This document shows, piece after piece, positions 11,062 through 23,659 of a DNA stretch of 64,000 bases (positions are counted from its first letter, which is position 1; every line of letters starts with the position of its first letter). Made by a program: the position numbers and the translations under genes. A model generated the notes under the pieces. The model had not been told where the DNA came from. It saw nothing but the letters and a program-made list of their open reading frames with translations, and did no database searches. Source of the stretch: Reticulitermes lucifugus (taxonomy: Eukaryota > Arthropoda > Insecta > Blattodea > Rhinotermitidae); contig JAKCWW010000065.1 in NCBI GenBank assembly GCA_026260175.1, forward strand, positions 63,701 through 127,700. Reading direction: 5' to 3'.

Positions 11062-12750
11062 AAATCTAATATCGACCAACAAATGCACAAGAGAAGAGAC
11101 AGGTATAAAATGTATTTGGTTTGTATTTGTTTTCGCTTTCCATTAAATCCCAATACGCATGCGTGCACTTTCTATACCCCTGTAATACAGAGCAACAACA
11201 CAGTCAGTTATTATACTATACTTCCTCACAACACACAACGAAAGAGGTATGTTAGTTGCTATAGTATACAGTCCCGTGGCATTGAGATCACCCTTTACAT
11301 ATTTCATTTTTTCATTTATACAATATCTATCAGTTTTAATATTAGATATCCCCATTGGTATGTACATGCAAAAGTATATTTTACTCTTATCAATAGCACA
11401 GTCACAACCAACACATACAATTGCAATACATAATCGGGAAACCGGTTTCAGTTGAAAGGGTCATTATCAGGCCTATGACAGAAAACTATGAAAATCAACA
11501 TCCTTACAATTTTGTAAGAGAAAACCTCCCCCTTTTTTACAATTACATATTTAAAGTGTATATCAATATATAAATGTGTCGCCTAAGATAAGTGTGTATT
11601 AAAATTCAAATATAAAAGATGCAAAATATAATTAACATATAAGTATAAAAATGTGAATATAAAAATGGAGTCAGACCGTAAGATGTGGATGTATGTGCAG
11701 CAGTACTAATGTACAAAACCAATGTCAGTCCTGTACGTTACGTATGGATCTTCGTGCTACAGGATAAATTTGTCCTTAAGGTAGATCACTTTTATACACT
11801 TTTCTTGCACTCCTGTTATTTTATGTAGCATCCACGCATGTACGAAAAACTAGGTTTTTATTTTGTGTGGATACTTTGCAGGCGTTTGCGTGTTAGGCAC
11901 GTATTTTCACAGGTTTTTGTATTGCTTTAACAGTACTGCTGTATTTACGGTCGAATGTGATCTTACGGTCTGACTCCATTTTATATTCACATTTTTATAA
12001 TTATAGGTTTTATATTTTACATATTTTATATATACGTTTTAACATATACGTCTCTTAGGCAGCAGGTTTATGTATTGATATGCATTTTATATACGTAATT
12101 GTAAAAAATGAGTTTTTGCTCTTACCAAATATATGGAGTTTGATTTTCGTAGTTTTCTGTTATAGGCCTGATGATGGCTCTTTGAGCTGAAATCGGTAGC
12201 CTGATTACGTATTCCAAGTGTGTGTGTTGGTTGTGACTGTGCTGTTGATAAGAGTAAAATATGCTTTTGAATAACTTTCAGGACGATATCTACTCAAGAT
12301 CAATTACGACGATTGTATGAAAGGGCCAAAATCACTTTAAAACAGTTATATAATCCAAAAAGTATCGTTTCCACACCCTTACCTTTGTAATGATTCAATA
12401 TATAGCATCGTTCAATGGAAACTATCTTTATGACTGTTTATATCCTGGGATTTTAAGTGTGCAATATTTATTCATAACCACTGCTTGTACCAGAAGTATA
12501 GTGTTTTACCATTTTAACTTAAAGTGCTGTACATTTATACATTTGTGAATTATGACGATGACATACGTATGCTCTCTAATCTTTAATGTGTAACCATTTA
12601 CTGTATAATTGGATGCAAAATGTTCTTGTAATTCTCTACTAAAAAAAACACCTGAAGTTGGCAACTCGCTTGCTGAAATATATGTAGGGGTTTTCACATA
12701 CATTTTGTACATGTCACTTCTCTTGTGCATTTGTTAGTCGATATTAGATT
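11062..12750. repeat. 1.7-kb imperfect inverted repeat (foldback)
   Basis: Three collinear blocks pair with their reverse complements. Outer: 11062-11114 with 12699-12750 (shared CAACAAATGCACAAGAGAAG-like core, C/T at one site). Middle: 11368-11500 with 12139-12269 (shared TTGTGACTGTGCTGTTGATA-like core). Inner: about 11500-11690 with 11957-12139 (shared GGAGTCAGACCGTAAGA). A weaker pairing, GCAGCAGTACT with AGTACTGCTG, reaches further toward the centre. The outer-to-middle spacing differs between arms (about 250 versus 430 bp), so one arm gained or lost sequence. Two inverted copies of one element or a foldback transposon would both fit. The 147-codon frame at 10990-11433 overlaps an arm and is not evidence for a gene. 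Confidence 0.8.
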
Positions 12751-12754
12751 CAGC

Positions 12755-13040
12755 AGGATTTATTAATTTATTGATAGAGAAATATTTAACAAGTTACAAG
12801 GAAATATGCATTAAGGCGGTGCAGTTGATATCTATAACGTGGTAATTATATCTTCGTTGCAAGACGTAAATAAACTCAGCGCGTATGAGTGGCGATGTGT
12901 CTGTCATTTGTTACGTTTCACTTCGACGGATTTTGATTAAATTTTCGATTAGAGGCCCTTATAAAACATTAAAGTTGTTTATATTGTAATAAAGATTTGC
13001 ATCATAAAGTGCACTGTTATATGAGAGTACTATGCAGAGA
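12755..13040. other. Unrecognised sequence
   Basis: Nothing identified. Confidence 0.4.
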
Positions 13041-13045
13041 ACGCG

Positions 13046-13137
13046 TGCATCCATGCCACCGGCGGAATTCGAACCCGCAGTCCCAGCAAACGGGTGGCCG
13101 CAAACCCACGTCTTAGACCGCGCGGCCGATGGGACCG
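13046..13137 (-). mobile_element. SINE-A head only (3' truncated)
   Basis: On the minus strand: GGTCCCATCGGCCGCGCGG, TCTAAGACG, box B GGGTTCGAATTCC and GGCATGGATG. The SINE body and tail are missing. The tRNA-like head has Leu/Ser-type organisation but lacks a paired acceptor stem, so I do not call it a tRNA gene. Confidence 0.8.
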
Positions 13138-13950
13138 ACTAAAGTATGTATACTTGCTGGAATACACAGTTCCACTGCTGTTGCTCTCCTTAAATTTACC
13201 TTTATCTACTTTAAACTACAGCAATGGCGGAAGGACGCTTGGTAATGTCTCAACCGCCGTAATTTGAGTACTGGCCGTTACCCAGAAGAGCCGCAACGCT
13301 GCAGAATCCGCGTGGGACAAAATTTACCCTGATTTATGGTGCAGCCTCCTCTTATGTTTTAAATGGAAAGAGTCACATTATTTTTCTACGCTCTTGATGA
13401 TATGACGAGAGACATTCGTCCTCAATTTTCACTTGGTCGACAGAGGAATAGAGCAAGAGAACGGAATAGTTAACAAGAATTTTATTCTTTTGGAACATAG
13501 TGAGTTGAGTAATTACAATTTCAAAGTAGCAGCTCACAGAGCAACTCATAAAGTCTACGTTCCCCTTATATAGATCCCACCTATCTCTTAGGCCTGCTAC
13601 TATTATTAATATGTTATTTGTTTTATTTTTGTGAAAAACATTATTTATACAGGTTCTCTGTATGTTACATTTGTCGGATTTGATCACAAAATTTAGCAGT
13701 GTCGCCATATTTGTAAGCGTCGACTTGAAATATGGCTCACATATAATATCTAGGCACACTTACACTGTACGTCTGTAAAACCTTTCACACATTGTGCCTT
13801 GTGAGAGAGAAGGTCAATGAGATAAGTCTATGTACAGCGCACTCTTACGTGCTTTCCCTTAAATGCCCCTCTTCTCGTAATTCAACTTTCTTTCTCTACC
13901 CTTTCCTTGTAATTTAATGTCACTCTTGTGTCCTAACTCTGACCCTTGAT
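13138..13950. other. Unrecognised sequence
   Basis: No gene recognised. The 128-codon minus frame at 13373-13759 contains no domain I know. Confidence 0.4.
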
Positions 13951-14227
13951 CTTGCTTTTTTTTTTTGAAGGGCCCCATAGCAGATGCTACGGAAGCACCG
14001 CAGCCTTGAAGGCTTATTGTGCAACCCTATGAGAAAGATGAAGATGTTAATGCTGGTTTCTCTGCCTTTCCACTTTAATGGAGCACCAGTGCAATGAAAT
14101 TGACAGGGAAAACCGAAGTACTCGGAGAATATCCTGTTTTATTGCCATTTTGTCCACCACAAATCCCACGTGGACCGACCCGGGATTGAACCCGGGCCTC
14201 CGCGGTGAGAGGCCGTGAACTTGCTTT
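13951..14227 (-). mobile_element. SINE-C copy
   Basis: On the minus strand: box B-like GGGTTCAATCCCGGGTCGG, TGTGGTGGACAAAATGG, CAATTTCATTGCACTGGTGC, GGTTGCACAATAAGCC and GGGCCCTTC ending in an A-run (about 12 bases). It matches the copies at 20056 and 56768 along its length. The tRNA-like head is truncated near GGCCTCTCACCGCGG. A short CTTGCTTT on both sides (13951-13958 and 14220-14227) is a plausible but weak TSD. Confidence 0.85.
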
Positions 14228-14229
14228 AC

Positions 14230-14464
14230 TACGTTTGGTTTCGGTGTGGGTTTCTAAATTATTGCTTGGCTCAGATAGACTTGTGTACTGGAGTCCATGT
14301 TGACGATATTCGTGTCCTAACCTAATTTACTTTGCTTCTTAGCCTCGATAGCATCAGCAAGTATTGGATATACTCGTATATACCTTGTGACACGTGTAAA
14401 GCCACTCTGTTTTCATTTCTTTGTTTGTTGAATGGGGCAAGTTTATTACATGAGTATATTAATG

Positions 14465-14499
<35 letters not shown>

Positions 14500-14850
14500 A
14501 TCCATACACAAAAATTGTTTTCTTTATTGCCTTTTTGGTTTGAATAAAAATAAATTTATTTGTTACTTGTTTAAATGCTGGCTCTCATCTAGTGTTACTC
14601 GTGAGGCGATTTCCCATCATAGCTTCCGCTTTCTTTTCTGATATTGTGGGATACCGTGTAGAAGGAGAGAGAGTGGTGTCGCAACACGTAGACAAAATTT
14701 GAGAGTCAAAAGACAAACTACCAACGAGGATAAGGAGAATTAAAATTCTGTAATAAGTGAACAGTTGAATTAAAAGGCATTTATAATGGACCCCTGAGGT
14801 GGTAGCTCCATCAGTATAGAGGTAGGCTTAATTAATTTAGTACAGGTAAT
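14230..14850. other. Unrecognised sequence with a microsatellite
   Basis: Only the TA/TG microsatellite at 14464-14500 is identifiable. Confidence 0.4.
14464..14500. repeat. Compound (TA)n(TG)n microsatellite
   Basis: About eight TA units followed by about nine TG units. It accounts for the short open frames there. Confidence 0.95.
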
Positions 14851-14851
14851 T

Positions 14852-15211
14852 TTATACACCTTATAAAAGGTAAAGCAATCCCATTAGAGGCCTTGGCAGG
14901 CCCTTAGGGCTCCAGGAGGTCGAGGATCCCAGGTTTTTAGACAATCGGCANNNNNNNNNNNNNNNNNNNNNNNNNNNNNNNNNNNNNNNNNNNNNNNNNN
15001 NNNNNNNNNNNNNNNNNNNNNNNNNNNNNNNNNNNNNNNNNNNNNNNNNNNNNNNNNNNNNNNNNNNNNNNNNNNNNNNNNNNNNNNNNNNNNNNNNNNN
15101 NNNNNNNNNNNNNNNNNNNNNNNNNNNNNNNNNNNNNNNCCGCGACGTTCCGGTTTGTAGCGCAGTGCCTCAACCAACTGCGCCACCGCGTGCCCCCTTA
15201 TACACCTTATA
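14852..15211 (-). mobile_element. SINE-B copy with 14-bp TSD, contains gap
   Basis: On the minus strand: GGGGGCACGCGGTGGCGCAG, TTGGTTGAGGCACTGCGCTAC, then a 189-base N run (14951-15139), then CTCCTGGAGCCCTAAGGGCC and the tail GATTGCTTTACCTTTTA. It matches the copy at 47736 at both ends. TTATACACCTTATA flanks both sides (14852-14865 and 15198-15211), a perfect 14-bp TSD. Confidence 0.9.
14951..15139. other. Assembly gap (189 N)
   Basis: Run of N inside the SINE-B copy. Confidence 0.99.
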
Positions 15212-18140
15212 CTGAATAACTTAAATTTTCGAAATACCATCAAAATAAATTTTATATTGTCCATTCCCTGCATTGTCGGTAAATAATTCGCAACACTCAG
15301 ACCAACAAAATGCACAATAATTTTTCTTAAGTATTTACATTATCATATCACATAAAATATGTGACATGATATAAATATTTAACAAACAATACTGTGCATC
15401 TTTTTGGTCTGAATGTTGCGAATTTTCAAAATAATCGGTTTTTGTGAGCATGCTCTACCGACACCATTTGAAGCATGTTGCCCAATTAAGACGGTGGTCA
15501 AGTAAGAATACAGAGACAGCCATACACGTTACTATGTTGGGTATTATTGTATGGCATTTGATTATTACAGCAACTGGCAAATTTCTTCCCTGCAGTTGCC
15601 GTTGTACCGACAGATAAGCAAACATTAATATTTATGATGTTATTCTATTATGCATCAGACAGAACAAGACTAAGAAAAATGCAGCGTCAATCTGAATTGT
15701 ACTTTCTGGTAGTAGAACCTCATTATTTCAGCCTCTTCCTAATCGCTCTAATGGCTCAATTATCTTAGATCACTTTAAAATGAAATATAATACACCACTT
15801 ACCTACAGTCTGAAATCAAAATTGTTAGGTCAATAGAGCTTATGTCATTTTGATTGATTTATATGATTCCAAGGAAATTGTTTACATCAGAATTTTGGTA
15901 GGCCTAGGTGAGAGATATACACTGAATTAGATATCTTATTATTAACAGCGTCTCCGTCCAGTGTGCGATGGTAGCCATCCTGCTGTAGCACCTAATTATA
16001 TACTTTCCTTTTAACCTAATTCGGGTTATATAAGCAACCATCATTTAAGCAGCATGTTGAAAACACATTTTAGTTAATTGAACTAAGCTGGTAGTACTTA
16101 ACTTTCCTTCGTCGTCATTTATACTAAGTACTGGATTTAATTCACACCTATTTGCATTCTGATTTCGCTAGTTTAACTGAATAACATTAAGGACATTGGA
16201 TTTCGTCAGATATTATTTATTAATTTATGATTCTGAAATTGTTCCAACCTCTAATTTAATGTCAACTAATCTGCAAGTTATTATCACATACACATTTTAT
16301 TTAGAAATATAATCCTTATTTCTGAGCTAAATTTGGTTGAATGGTTTTATATCAAGCAGAATAGACTAGAATTTTTTTAGGATTTTATCGTTATCGAAGA
16401 CCCGAACTGCAACAGCATGCAATGATTGAGCTTGGCCTACTTAGTTTGGGCTGTGCAGGTGAAATGTGAAATAATGCATTAAAACAAGCTACAATAACCT
16501 TTTTGAAAGTCCTCAGGTACTCACCATTGAGGACAGCGGATCTATTCATATCTTAAACGACACAGTATAGCATTTTCAGTTGTACCAATGTAATTAAGTA
16601 ATTTTCTTACGAATGAACAGATCTTTGATGACAGTCTAACAACTGAGAGTTCATATAGTTGTAATTGCTATGAGATTATGACCCTGAAAGAACATACAAA
16701 AACGAATTCATGGTCCGTGAAATCAGTCATTCACATGCGCTAGTCTGAAATGGTTGAGAAAAACGTTGGAAAAGTCAGCGACTGTGGTTTGTTCCAAACT
16801 AATTATCGTAAAGATACACTCTCCGTTAAATTATTTTGTTCTTATGAAGGTGCCCTATAGAATGAGAGATGATATGGGAATTATTGATAAATTGGATGAA
16901 ACCTTAAACAGGGGGTTCGTGGCCTACTTCAAATACCATGTTTCATATCCAAGGAACTGCCAAATTAAACCGCAATATACTCTGACCCTAATCAGAAAAA
17001 TCGTTTTCCGGTACAAATATGCGCAAGGGTACCTGCCGATATTTAGTGCCTTTTAGTAACAAACACAAATGATTGTTTGTCTTCGTGAAAACTTACACAC
17101 TGATATAATTCGTTACTGATACTCGTTAAAATTTGACAAAAATTGATGTTTGTAATAATATCAGCTAATGACAAATCAATCCTCTTGAGGGTTCAGAAAG
17201 AATAAGATTCGTAAGCAAATATAAAATTACGAAGAATATATAAGAGTGTCAGACACAAGAAAGTGAATTCAAGTTTCTGTAAGTTATGGTTCATCGTGAC
17301 GTCATAGCGGCTTGTAGGACTTAAGGGAGATCAGTGATCAAAATCAAAGCTGGTGTGAAAATTACTGAAATCTGTGAGGATTGACCAGTTTTATATTTCA
17401 ATATATTTTGATACAGACGTTTATTAGACGCATACGGCTTTCTTTTTTACCTTATTTTTTCTTTCTTTTCTCCTCTTTTATGCCTTCCTTTATATTTTAT
17501 TTATTCATTTCACTTTCTTCTTTCTTTTGTATTACTCCTTTTTCTCATTCATTTTTCCGTCACCGTCTCTTATTTATTACTTACCCTCTTCTTGTAAATA
17601 TCAAATAATTTGTACAAGACTTCACTTTTGTACGTCATCATCCGTAAGATGCCCAGCCAAAATTATCATAGCAATTATATCTAGTATGCTGATTATACTT
17701 CTGTAAACTAATGTGGATCCACTCTGTCGTATGGCGTGGATTATCACTAATGTTCTAAATAATAATTCCAAATTTCTGTGTAAGTAGTGAAAAGACACCC
17801 CCTCAGCGCCAAAAAAAAATTACCATCATCCTAGTGCCTTTTGGCAGCAAGCAGTGGAATCTCTGTGGGAACACAAAAACAAATGTCTGTTATCTCCAGC
17901 TGCATGTTTGTCGATCTGTGTTCACTGTTACTCTTTTTGCGACTGGTACAAACACGACCATATGGCACAGCAATCAATATGTCGAAACCAAACATTAGTA
18001 CTACTGACCCAATTTTTACTCATGTCCAGTGTCAAACGTACGCGCAGTTGAATTATTCGAAAACACTAACACGGAGAAGGAATTAAGAAAGTGCGGTTTA
18101 GACGAACAGAAATCTAGACATGAGATCGAGGTTTAAACAT
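15212..18140. other. Unrecognised sequence
   Basis: No gene or mobile element recognised. The 100-codon frame at 16754-17056 starts with TTG and has no known domain. A pyrimidine-rich plus strand (TTC/CTT-rich) runs through 17440-17600. Confidence 0.4.
17440..17600. repeat. Polypyrimidine-rich tract
   Basis: About 160 bases dominated by T and C on the plus strand, without a regular unit. It explains the Phe/Ser/Leu-rich frame at 17381-17608. Confidence 0.7.
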
Positions 18141-18145
18141 ACACT

Positions 18146-19017
18146 AACCTTGTCGCTCTTCCACATACCCTGCACAAAGCACATTAAATAAAAACACGAC
18201 AGAAGCCTAGAGCGATGCGGCTACACTAACATTTCGGTGGGCGTGCTCAGCATAAAGTGCATAAAGGAATCTTGATACAGTCTGCATCTTTACCGCTGCG
18301 TTCACAATTCGATGCGCATGCTCATCACGAAGTATGTAAATGAACTCGATGTAAAATTTTACAGCCTTACACGTACAATAAAATTTCTTTTTGTGTGTTC
18401 AGCACAAAGTATGTAAATAAAATCTAGGCACAAGCTTTGAGCATTACTGTTAAATGTTTAGTTGGGAACGCTCAGGACTAATAACATAAAAGATACCTAG
18501 GCACACGTCTAGAGCGTACCGCTAAACCAGTATTTCGTTGCGCATGCCCAGCAAACATTATTGCAACAAATGGCAAGTACAGACCATCAAACACAGTTAC
18601 AATCATATCAGTTCATTGCTTGCTACATGTTTCGGCTTTTGTAAAAGGACATCATCAGAGAATTAAAAACTAATAAAGATATATCACTTAAAAACAACCC
18701 ATCTGAATGATACTTCTTCACAAAGCTTAAACCTGTGGCAAGGAATAAACTGATATACATGTAGTTGTGTTTGACGGTCTCCACCGCCGTTTTGCTGTTC
18801 ATGTATCACAACGGGATGTCATTCGTAAAGAAAAATTACGTAAACGAAACCTGAGCATAAGTACAGAGCGTTAATGTTACCCAAATATTTCGTTGCACGT
18901 GCTTAGCATGGCGTAGTAAGTCAAAAAGAGACATAAAAATTTAGAGCGTTATCGCTATATTAACTTTTCGTTTTTATGCATGTTTAGTACCATGTGCTTA
19001 CATGAAAGCGAAATACG
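18146..19017. repeat. Decayed tandem array, units of about 70-90 bp
   Basis: Successive segments share the ordered cues AGAGCGttaCCGCTA, ATTTCGTTGCGCATGCTCAG, then CACAAAGTATGTAAATAAAA. Recognisable units start near 18197, 18271, 18345, 18424, 18496, 18838 and 18931, with a partial unit before 18197. Units are strongly diverged, implying an old minisatellite no longer homogenised. A 200-bp inverted-repeat element interrupts the array between the units at 18496 and 18838. Confidence 0.65.
18581..18780. mobile_element. MITE-like 200-bp element with 49-bp TIRs
   Basis: 18581-18629 and 18732-18780 are inverted repeats with about 39 of 49 matching bases. The ends read AGACC(A/G)TCAAACACA and share ATATCAGTT(C/T)ATT. 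No transposase frame lies inside and no TSD was evident. On the minus strand the segment 18658-18629 reads CTGATGA, an imperfect hairpin (CTTTTACAAAAG), then CGAAAC, resembling a hammerhead core. A non-autonomous DNA element or a pair of inverted retroelement ends would both fit. Confidence 0.65.
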
Positions 19018-19019
19018 AA

Positions 19020-20050
19020 AACGATGGATACTTTGACATTAAAATCGGATTATATATACATCACTAATATACTATATGCTTACGTTTAACATAATGCCGG
19101 ATGTAACCTATCCTGCTATGTGGAGAACACGTTACTGTCCTTCCTTTTTTATAGACTACATTACTATGGTAGTTAAATAGTTTAGCAAATCAGGACTGAA
19201 GCGGAAAGAAAGGAAGTCAGAATAAATGGGGGGTAGAGAATGGGCCTTTATTCTTATCGGTTCGAAACACGTTTCCTTCCGCTCTGATACATCCTTTCCC
19301 TTGCCGCTTCTTTCCTGAAGACGAAAGCAGTATGATTATGTGGAACGGTAGAAATGTCTACCCCTGTTGCCTCATACAATTATACACATACATTTATACG
19401 CTCTCTAGATATATCGTCCTAATACCTAGAAATACAAATTAATAGATGCTGTTGCCAAAAATCGGGATGGTATACTTGGCGCGGTGATTCGTGTTTGTTT
19501 TTCCGCAGAGGTAAGGATTATTTCTGTCCTTCCAAATGCCCTGACAGGCTCCTACCCCAATCAACATCCCATTCAGTATGAATCGTAGATTTATTCTAGA
19601 GAGTAAATTAACCGCTAAGTGTAGCTGAACACTCATCTCCATTAGCGAGTAGTGCTGAGGGGAAAAACTGGTGGTGTTATGCCTTCATTCCTCAACACCC
19701 ACTCGTCTCGTGCACAGGGACAATATTATTTCACTGTATTTTACCTTTGTGTACCATGACCTTAATGCAATCAAAACTCGTACGTTATGTGGGCAAAATA
19801 TCTACCGTGTTTGCAAGGTTATGTAAAAATCCCTGCTCTTTTTGAGAGGTTATATAAAACTCCCACCTGTTAAAATTAATTAGTTGAATATCACTCTTGA
19901 AACTTATTTCTTGTTGTCATTATTAAATACAGATTTGAAAAAACATACACACATATGGATCAAATGCCTACACATTCTCGATTACGCGATAACAATATTT
20001 ACAATTATGTGCTGCTGTTGACTTAAATATCGCTAGTCCTAGCTAACTCT
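19020..20050. other. Unrecognised sequence
   Basis: Nothing identified. Confidence 0.4.
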
Positions 20051-20055
20051 CTTGG

Positions 20056-20350
20056 GTGGTCGTGCCGTGGCTCAGGCGGTTAGTCACCGGCCTCCCAACG
20101 CGCAGGCCCGGGTTCGATATCGGGTCAGTTCGTGTGGGATTTGTGGTGGACAAAGGGGCACTGGGACCGGTTTTTCCCCGAGTACTTCGGGTTTTCCCTG
20201 TCAATTTCATTCCACCGGTGCTCTATTACTTGGAAAAATAAAAAACTGATCACCTTTCCCTTCATCTTCATCATAAGGGTTGCACAATAAGCCTCAAGGT
20301 CGCAGTGTGTCAGTAGATTCTGCTGCAGGGCCCTTCTCCACCAAAAATAA
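20056..20350 (+). mobile_element. SINE-C copy, full tRNA-like head
   Basis: The head has both internal promoter boxes: box A-like TGGCTCAGGCGG (20070 region) and box B GGGTTCGATATCGGG. The body GTGTGGGATTTGTGGTGGAC, GGGTTTTCCCTGTCAATTTC, ATTCCACCGGTGCTC, and the tail GGTTGCACAATAAGCCTCAA ... GGGCCCTTCTCCACC follow. It matches the minus copies at 13951 and 56768. A possible short TSD around ACTCTCT was seen but is weak. The open frames in it are by-products. Confidence 0.9.
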
Positions 20351-23300
20351 TACTCTCTAAGGTTATGAAATTCTGTCGCGTTATATGTAACTAGGAAATT
20401 ATAAAAACCATTTTCTTCTCATGTTTTGTCTAGAAAGGCTGATTTAATGTCCTATTTACCCTCATATGCCTTCATGTTGTTGGTACGCGAAATGATTTAG
20501 TTCTAACTTCTAGCTCTAAGCCGACTTCCAACCCGTCTATCTTTCACTACATTCCTTTCACTTGCAGGCAGACTAGCCGCCCAAATCACAACCGCCAGCT
20601 GGTCTCCTATAACCCGAATGGCTTCCCGTGCCCTCCTCATTACAGTACCTGGTATTGACAGCCTCCACAGATAATATAAGCATTACAAATTCACAGTTTG
20701 CATCCTGCCACCAACTGTCTTAATTTCACCGATTTTTTCCTTAACACTATCGTCACTCAACACAATATGCGTATGTTGTCATGGCCGTCATCGTGGGTAG
20801 TAGACTGTGAGTGCGCCAACTCATTTTCATAAATTAAAGAACATGCAGCAATATTGATCACCGAAGAAAGAAAATTAATTTTCGGCGACAGAATTAAAAT
20901 CTCGGAAATCATATGATTCAGTCGTATTATACAAGGTAGCTTATGTTAGTGGATTACTTTACACGACCAACCATGTGGATGAATATCAACGACTACGGTA
21001 GTCATTCTAACACTTTATACCTAATGTTACACAAACCTGTAGATCAGATGTGTAACAGACCAGCATTTGAAGGGTTGTTGTGGCAATTTGAATTTTGCGT
21101 ACATACGAGTCTCTCATTTTTAAATGCAAATATTTGTCTTTGAAGTTTCCACAAATTCTGAATGAGTAAATTCTAAAATTTTGTATTATATTTTGTCGCA
21201 AATTCGTAATATAAATCTAGAGCTTCCAAATTCATTCCCGTGGCTCGCCTACTAAAAGCCAAAAGGACACTATGAGCAACATTCGCTTCAAGTACTTTAA
21301 TTCCTTGATTTAATACTGATTGTCGAAAATAATTAATAAATAAAGGTACAGTTTCCCCATCCCCAAGGACCAAACCATTATATGGCGTTTAGGTGGAGTG
21401 ACGGCAAGATTTTAAACATTCTTATTTAAAGCGTTAAATCGTTGGTCAAAATCAATAAAGTAGATAAGGTCTCGGGATCGATCTGTGAAGAGGCTTGATG
21501 GACCTCAGTACCTCTTTCGATAAGCCGATAAGAAAGGACCCTGTAATTTCAAACAATCAACCGTTTGTTTTGCTTCCAATTAAGATTAAACTTTTAGGGT
21601 TATTGATGCTTAAAAATAGATATTAACTTTCTTATAAAATTGGCGCAACAACTAGCTAAGTGAGAATACAAATTTGAACAGAAAGGTGAGAATTAATGTA
21701 TATCCATAATTTTTGCGGCATAGGGCAATACAATATTGTAATAATTATATTCACTGCCTCACTACTTCCAATTTGGAGTCTCTGGCATGGGACGGCCCAC
21801 TAAAATTTGAGTGATTTACAGGATTAAAAATTTCATACATATCCGAGAAAGGGTTTAGGAAAACACCAAGTTTGTGGTAAAGGGAAAGAATCGGCATAGT
21901 CTTCTCAACATTTTGACGTGTTTTTGGGTGATGATAATGAGAGAAATGAAAAACTCCTGCACCGTTCGGAAACGAAGCCTCTATGTGGAGGTACAACGTA
22001 GCATTATGAAGACCTCACGTCAGATATTGAATCCGATTTTCGAAAGTTTGTAATGGAAAAGACTGACTCATTTTCGTGAGGTAGGCCTCTTGACTTGGTC
22101 AACTTATCTAAAGTCTATCCTAAAGAGAGTAATTGTTCCCTCAGACCTCTGCACATGAAAGACAGAATACCATAAAATCCTTCACGGCCGCCTCTTTCCT
22201 TCCTCAAACTTCACTAACATACTTAAACTTATATTATCGCGTATAAATTAATGTAGCCGAAATGGTTCCTTGTTTGTTGCAGGTGAGCTTCAATTGCCTT
22301 GTTCAAAACAGCAAGCCAGTGGACCCATTTGTTAGCCAATTAAATCCAGTCTACAAGTGTACACTCTTTTTTCTAAGATGTACTATAAAATACAAAATTT
22401 TGTGTTCACTTCTAATTCCTTCTATATACGTTTCATGCTTATGTTACATCAATCCAACCCTAATTAGTGCGATAATGATAATAGCACTGCATGGTGAATT
22501 TAATGTAATTGAGTCGGTACAGTAAATATCTGTGGGCTGGATGACCAAGATTTAATTCCCGGCAGGGTAAACTTCGCTTCACGGCCGTGTTGAGTCCAGT
22601 CTCCTATTCAAATGCCTGTGAGGTTTATAGCAACCGAGAAACCGACTTTTTACACCAGTCTAGTACAGCGAATAAGAATACGTGGGGGTTTACATCCACT
22701 TTCTCTACATCTTCAAACACGGTGCTTAGGTACAGGGAAATTTTACTTTTATAAAGTTGTGTAGCCTATGCACTTCTTCTGCCGCAGAAGAAAATAAATA
22801 ACCGAACTCTCAATTATATAAGTAGTTGGTGTGGAATTAATCCGCCACGTCAGTACGGCTATTTGTAAACATCACTCAAGCATATATTCGAATGGCGCTA
22901 TGAGCAAGCAATTTGCAGACTGGATGCAATCCTCCATTCCTGCTGCGCACTCACTCTGTCTCCCCAACCAGCAAGTGAGTGATGATTTTATGCAAACGCA
23001 GAAGGCCATGTCTCTCGCTACGGCTTCAACTCACTTCCTACAACCAGTTTTTCATCTATCCAATAGTGTTTTTGTCATTATGTGGCAAGTGAGAGAGAGT
23101 TTCATTGTCCGGTTGCTGAAACATCAACACTGTGGCAGGCCGGATCACGAACCCCTTCTACCCAATGCAATCCTACAGACTATTGACACGCCACAAGGAA
23201 AGATGAACGGCCAACCGCGTTATAAATGGACTGTCGCATTTTACACGGTCGGTATAATCGCCCATCAATTCTGCAGGGCTTAGAGTGAAATTCTAGGCCT

Positions 23301-23659
23301 CCGGAGTATGGAAAGCAATCCGATTAGCGGGAACAGTATGCACAGATTGGACTTCAAACATTTAACATTGCAATGGACGCGCGACAAACTCAATCCAGCA
23401 CAGTCCTTCTTAAAAAGCTGATGGTCGTCAAGCTGGAAAAATTGTCTGCACTCTAAGAAACATGACGCATAATTGTGTTCATATAAGAGCGTCAGTGGAC
23501 CCCAGTGTGAGCCAGTTGAATGCTGTACGTATCCCACACACTTTTCACTTTAGACTAACGTTAATATTCTTTCATCTACCTTAAATTACAATATATTCTA
23601 CCCAAAACTTTTATGTATTTCTCGTGTCCTTCTGTGCTCTCAATTTCATCGTTCTAATC
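20351..23659. other. Unrecognised sequence
   Basis: No gene recognised. The longest frame of the window, 22831-23283 (150 codons, plus), opens with GTG rather than ATG and shows no domain, signal or membrane segment I can identify. Around 22540-22740 a GATTTAATTCCCGGC box B-like string hints at an old SINE fragment; I could not confirm it. Confidence 0.4.

Noticed and set aside
10990-11433. 147-codon open frame
   Set aside because: Overlaps one arm of the large inverted repeat and has low-complexity Tyr/Ile/Asn-rich content.
13046-13137. Possible tRNA gene
   Set aside because: Box A and box B are present but no closed cloverleaf with acceptor stem; the sequence matches the head of SINE-A.
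17381-17608. Phe-rich membrane-like peptide
   Set aside because: Arises from a polypyrimidine tract; no start or context supports a gene.
22831-23283. 150-codon open frame, longest in the window
   Set aside because: Starts with GTG, shows no recognisable domain, signal or splice context; frames of this size occur by chance in 64 kb on six frames.
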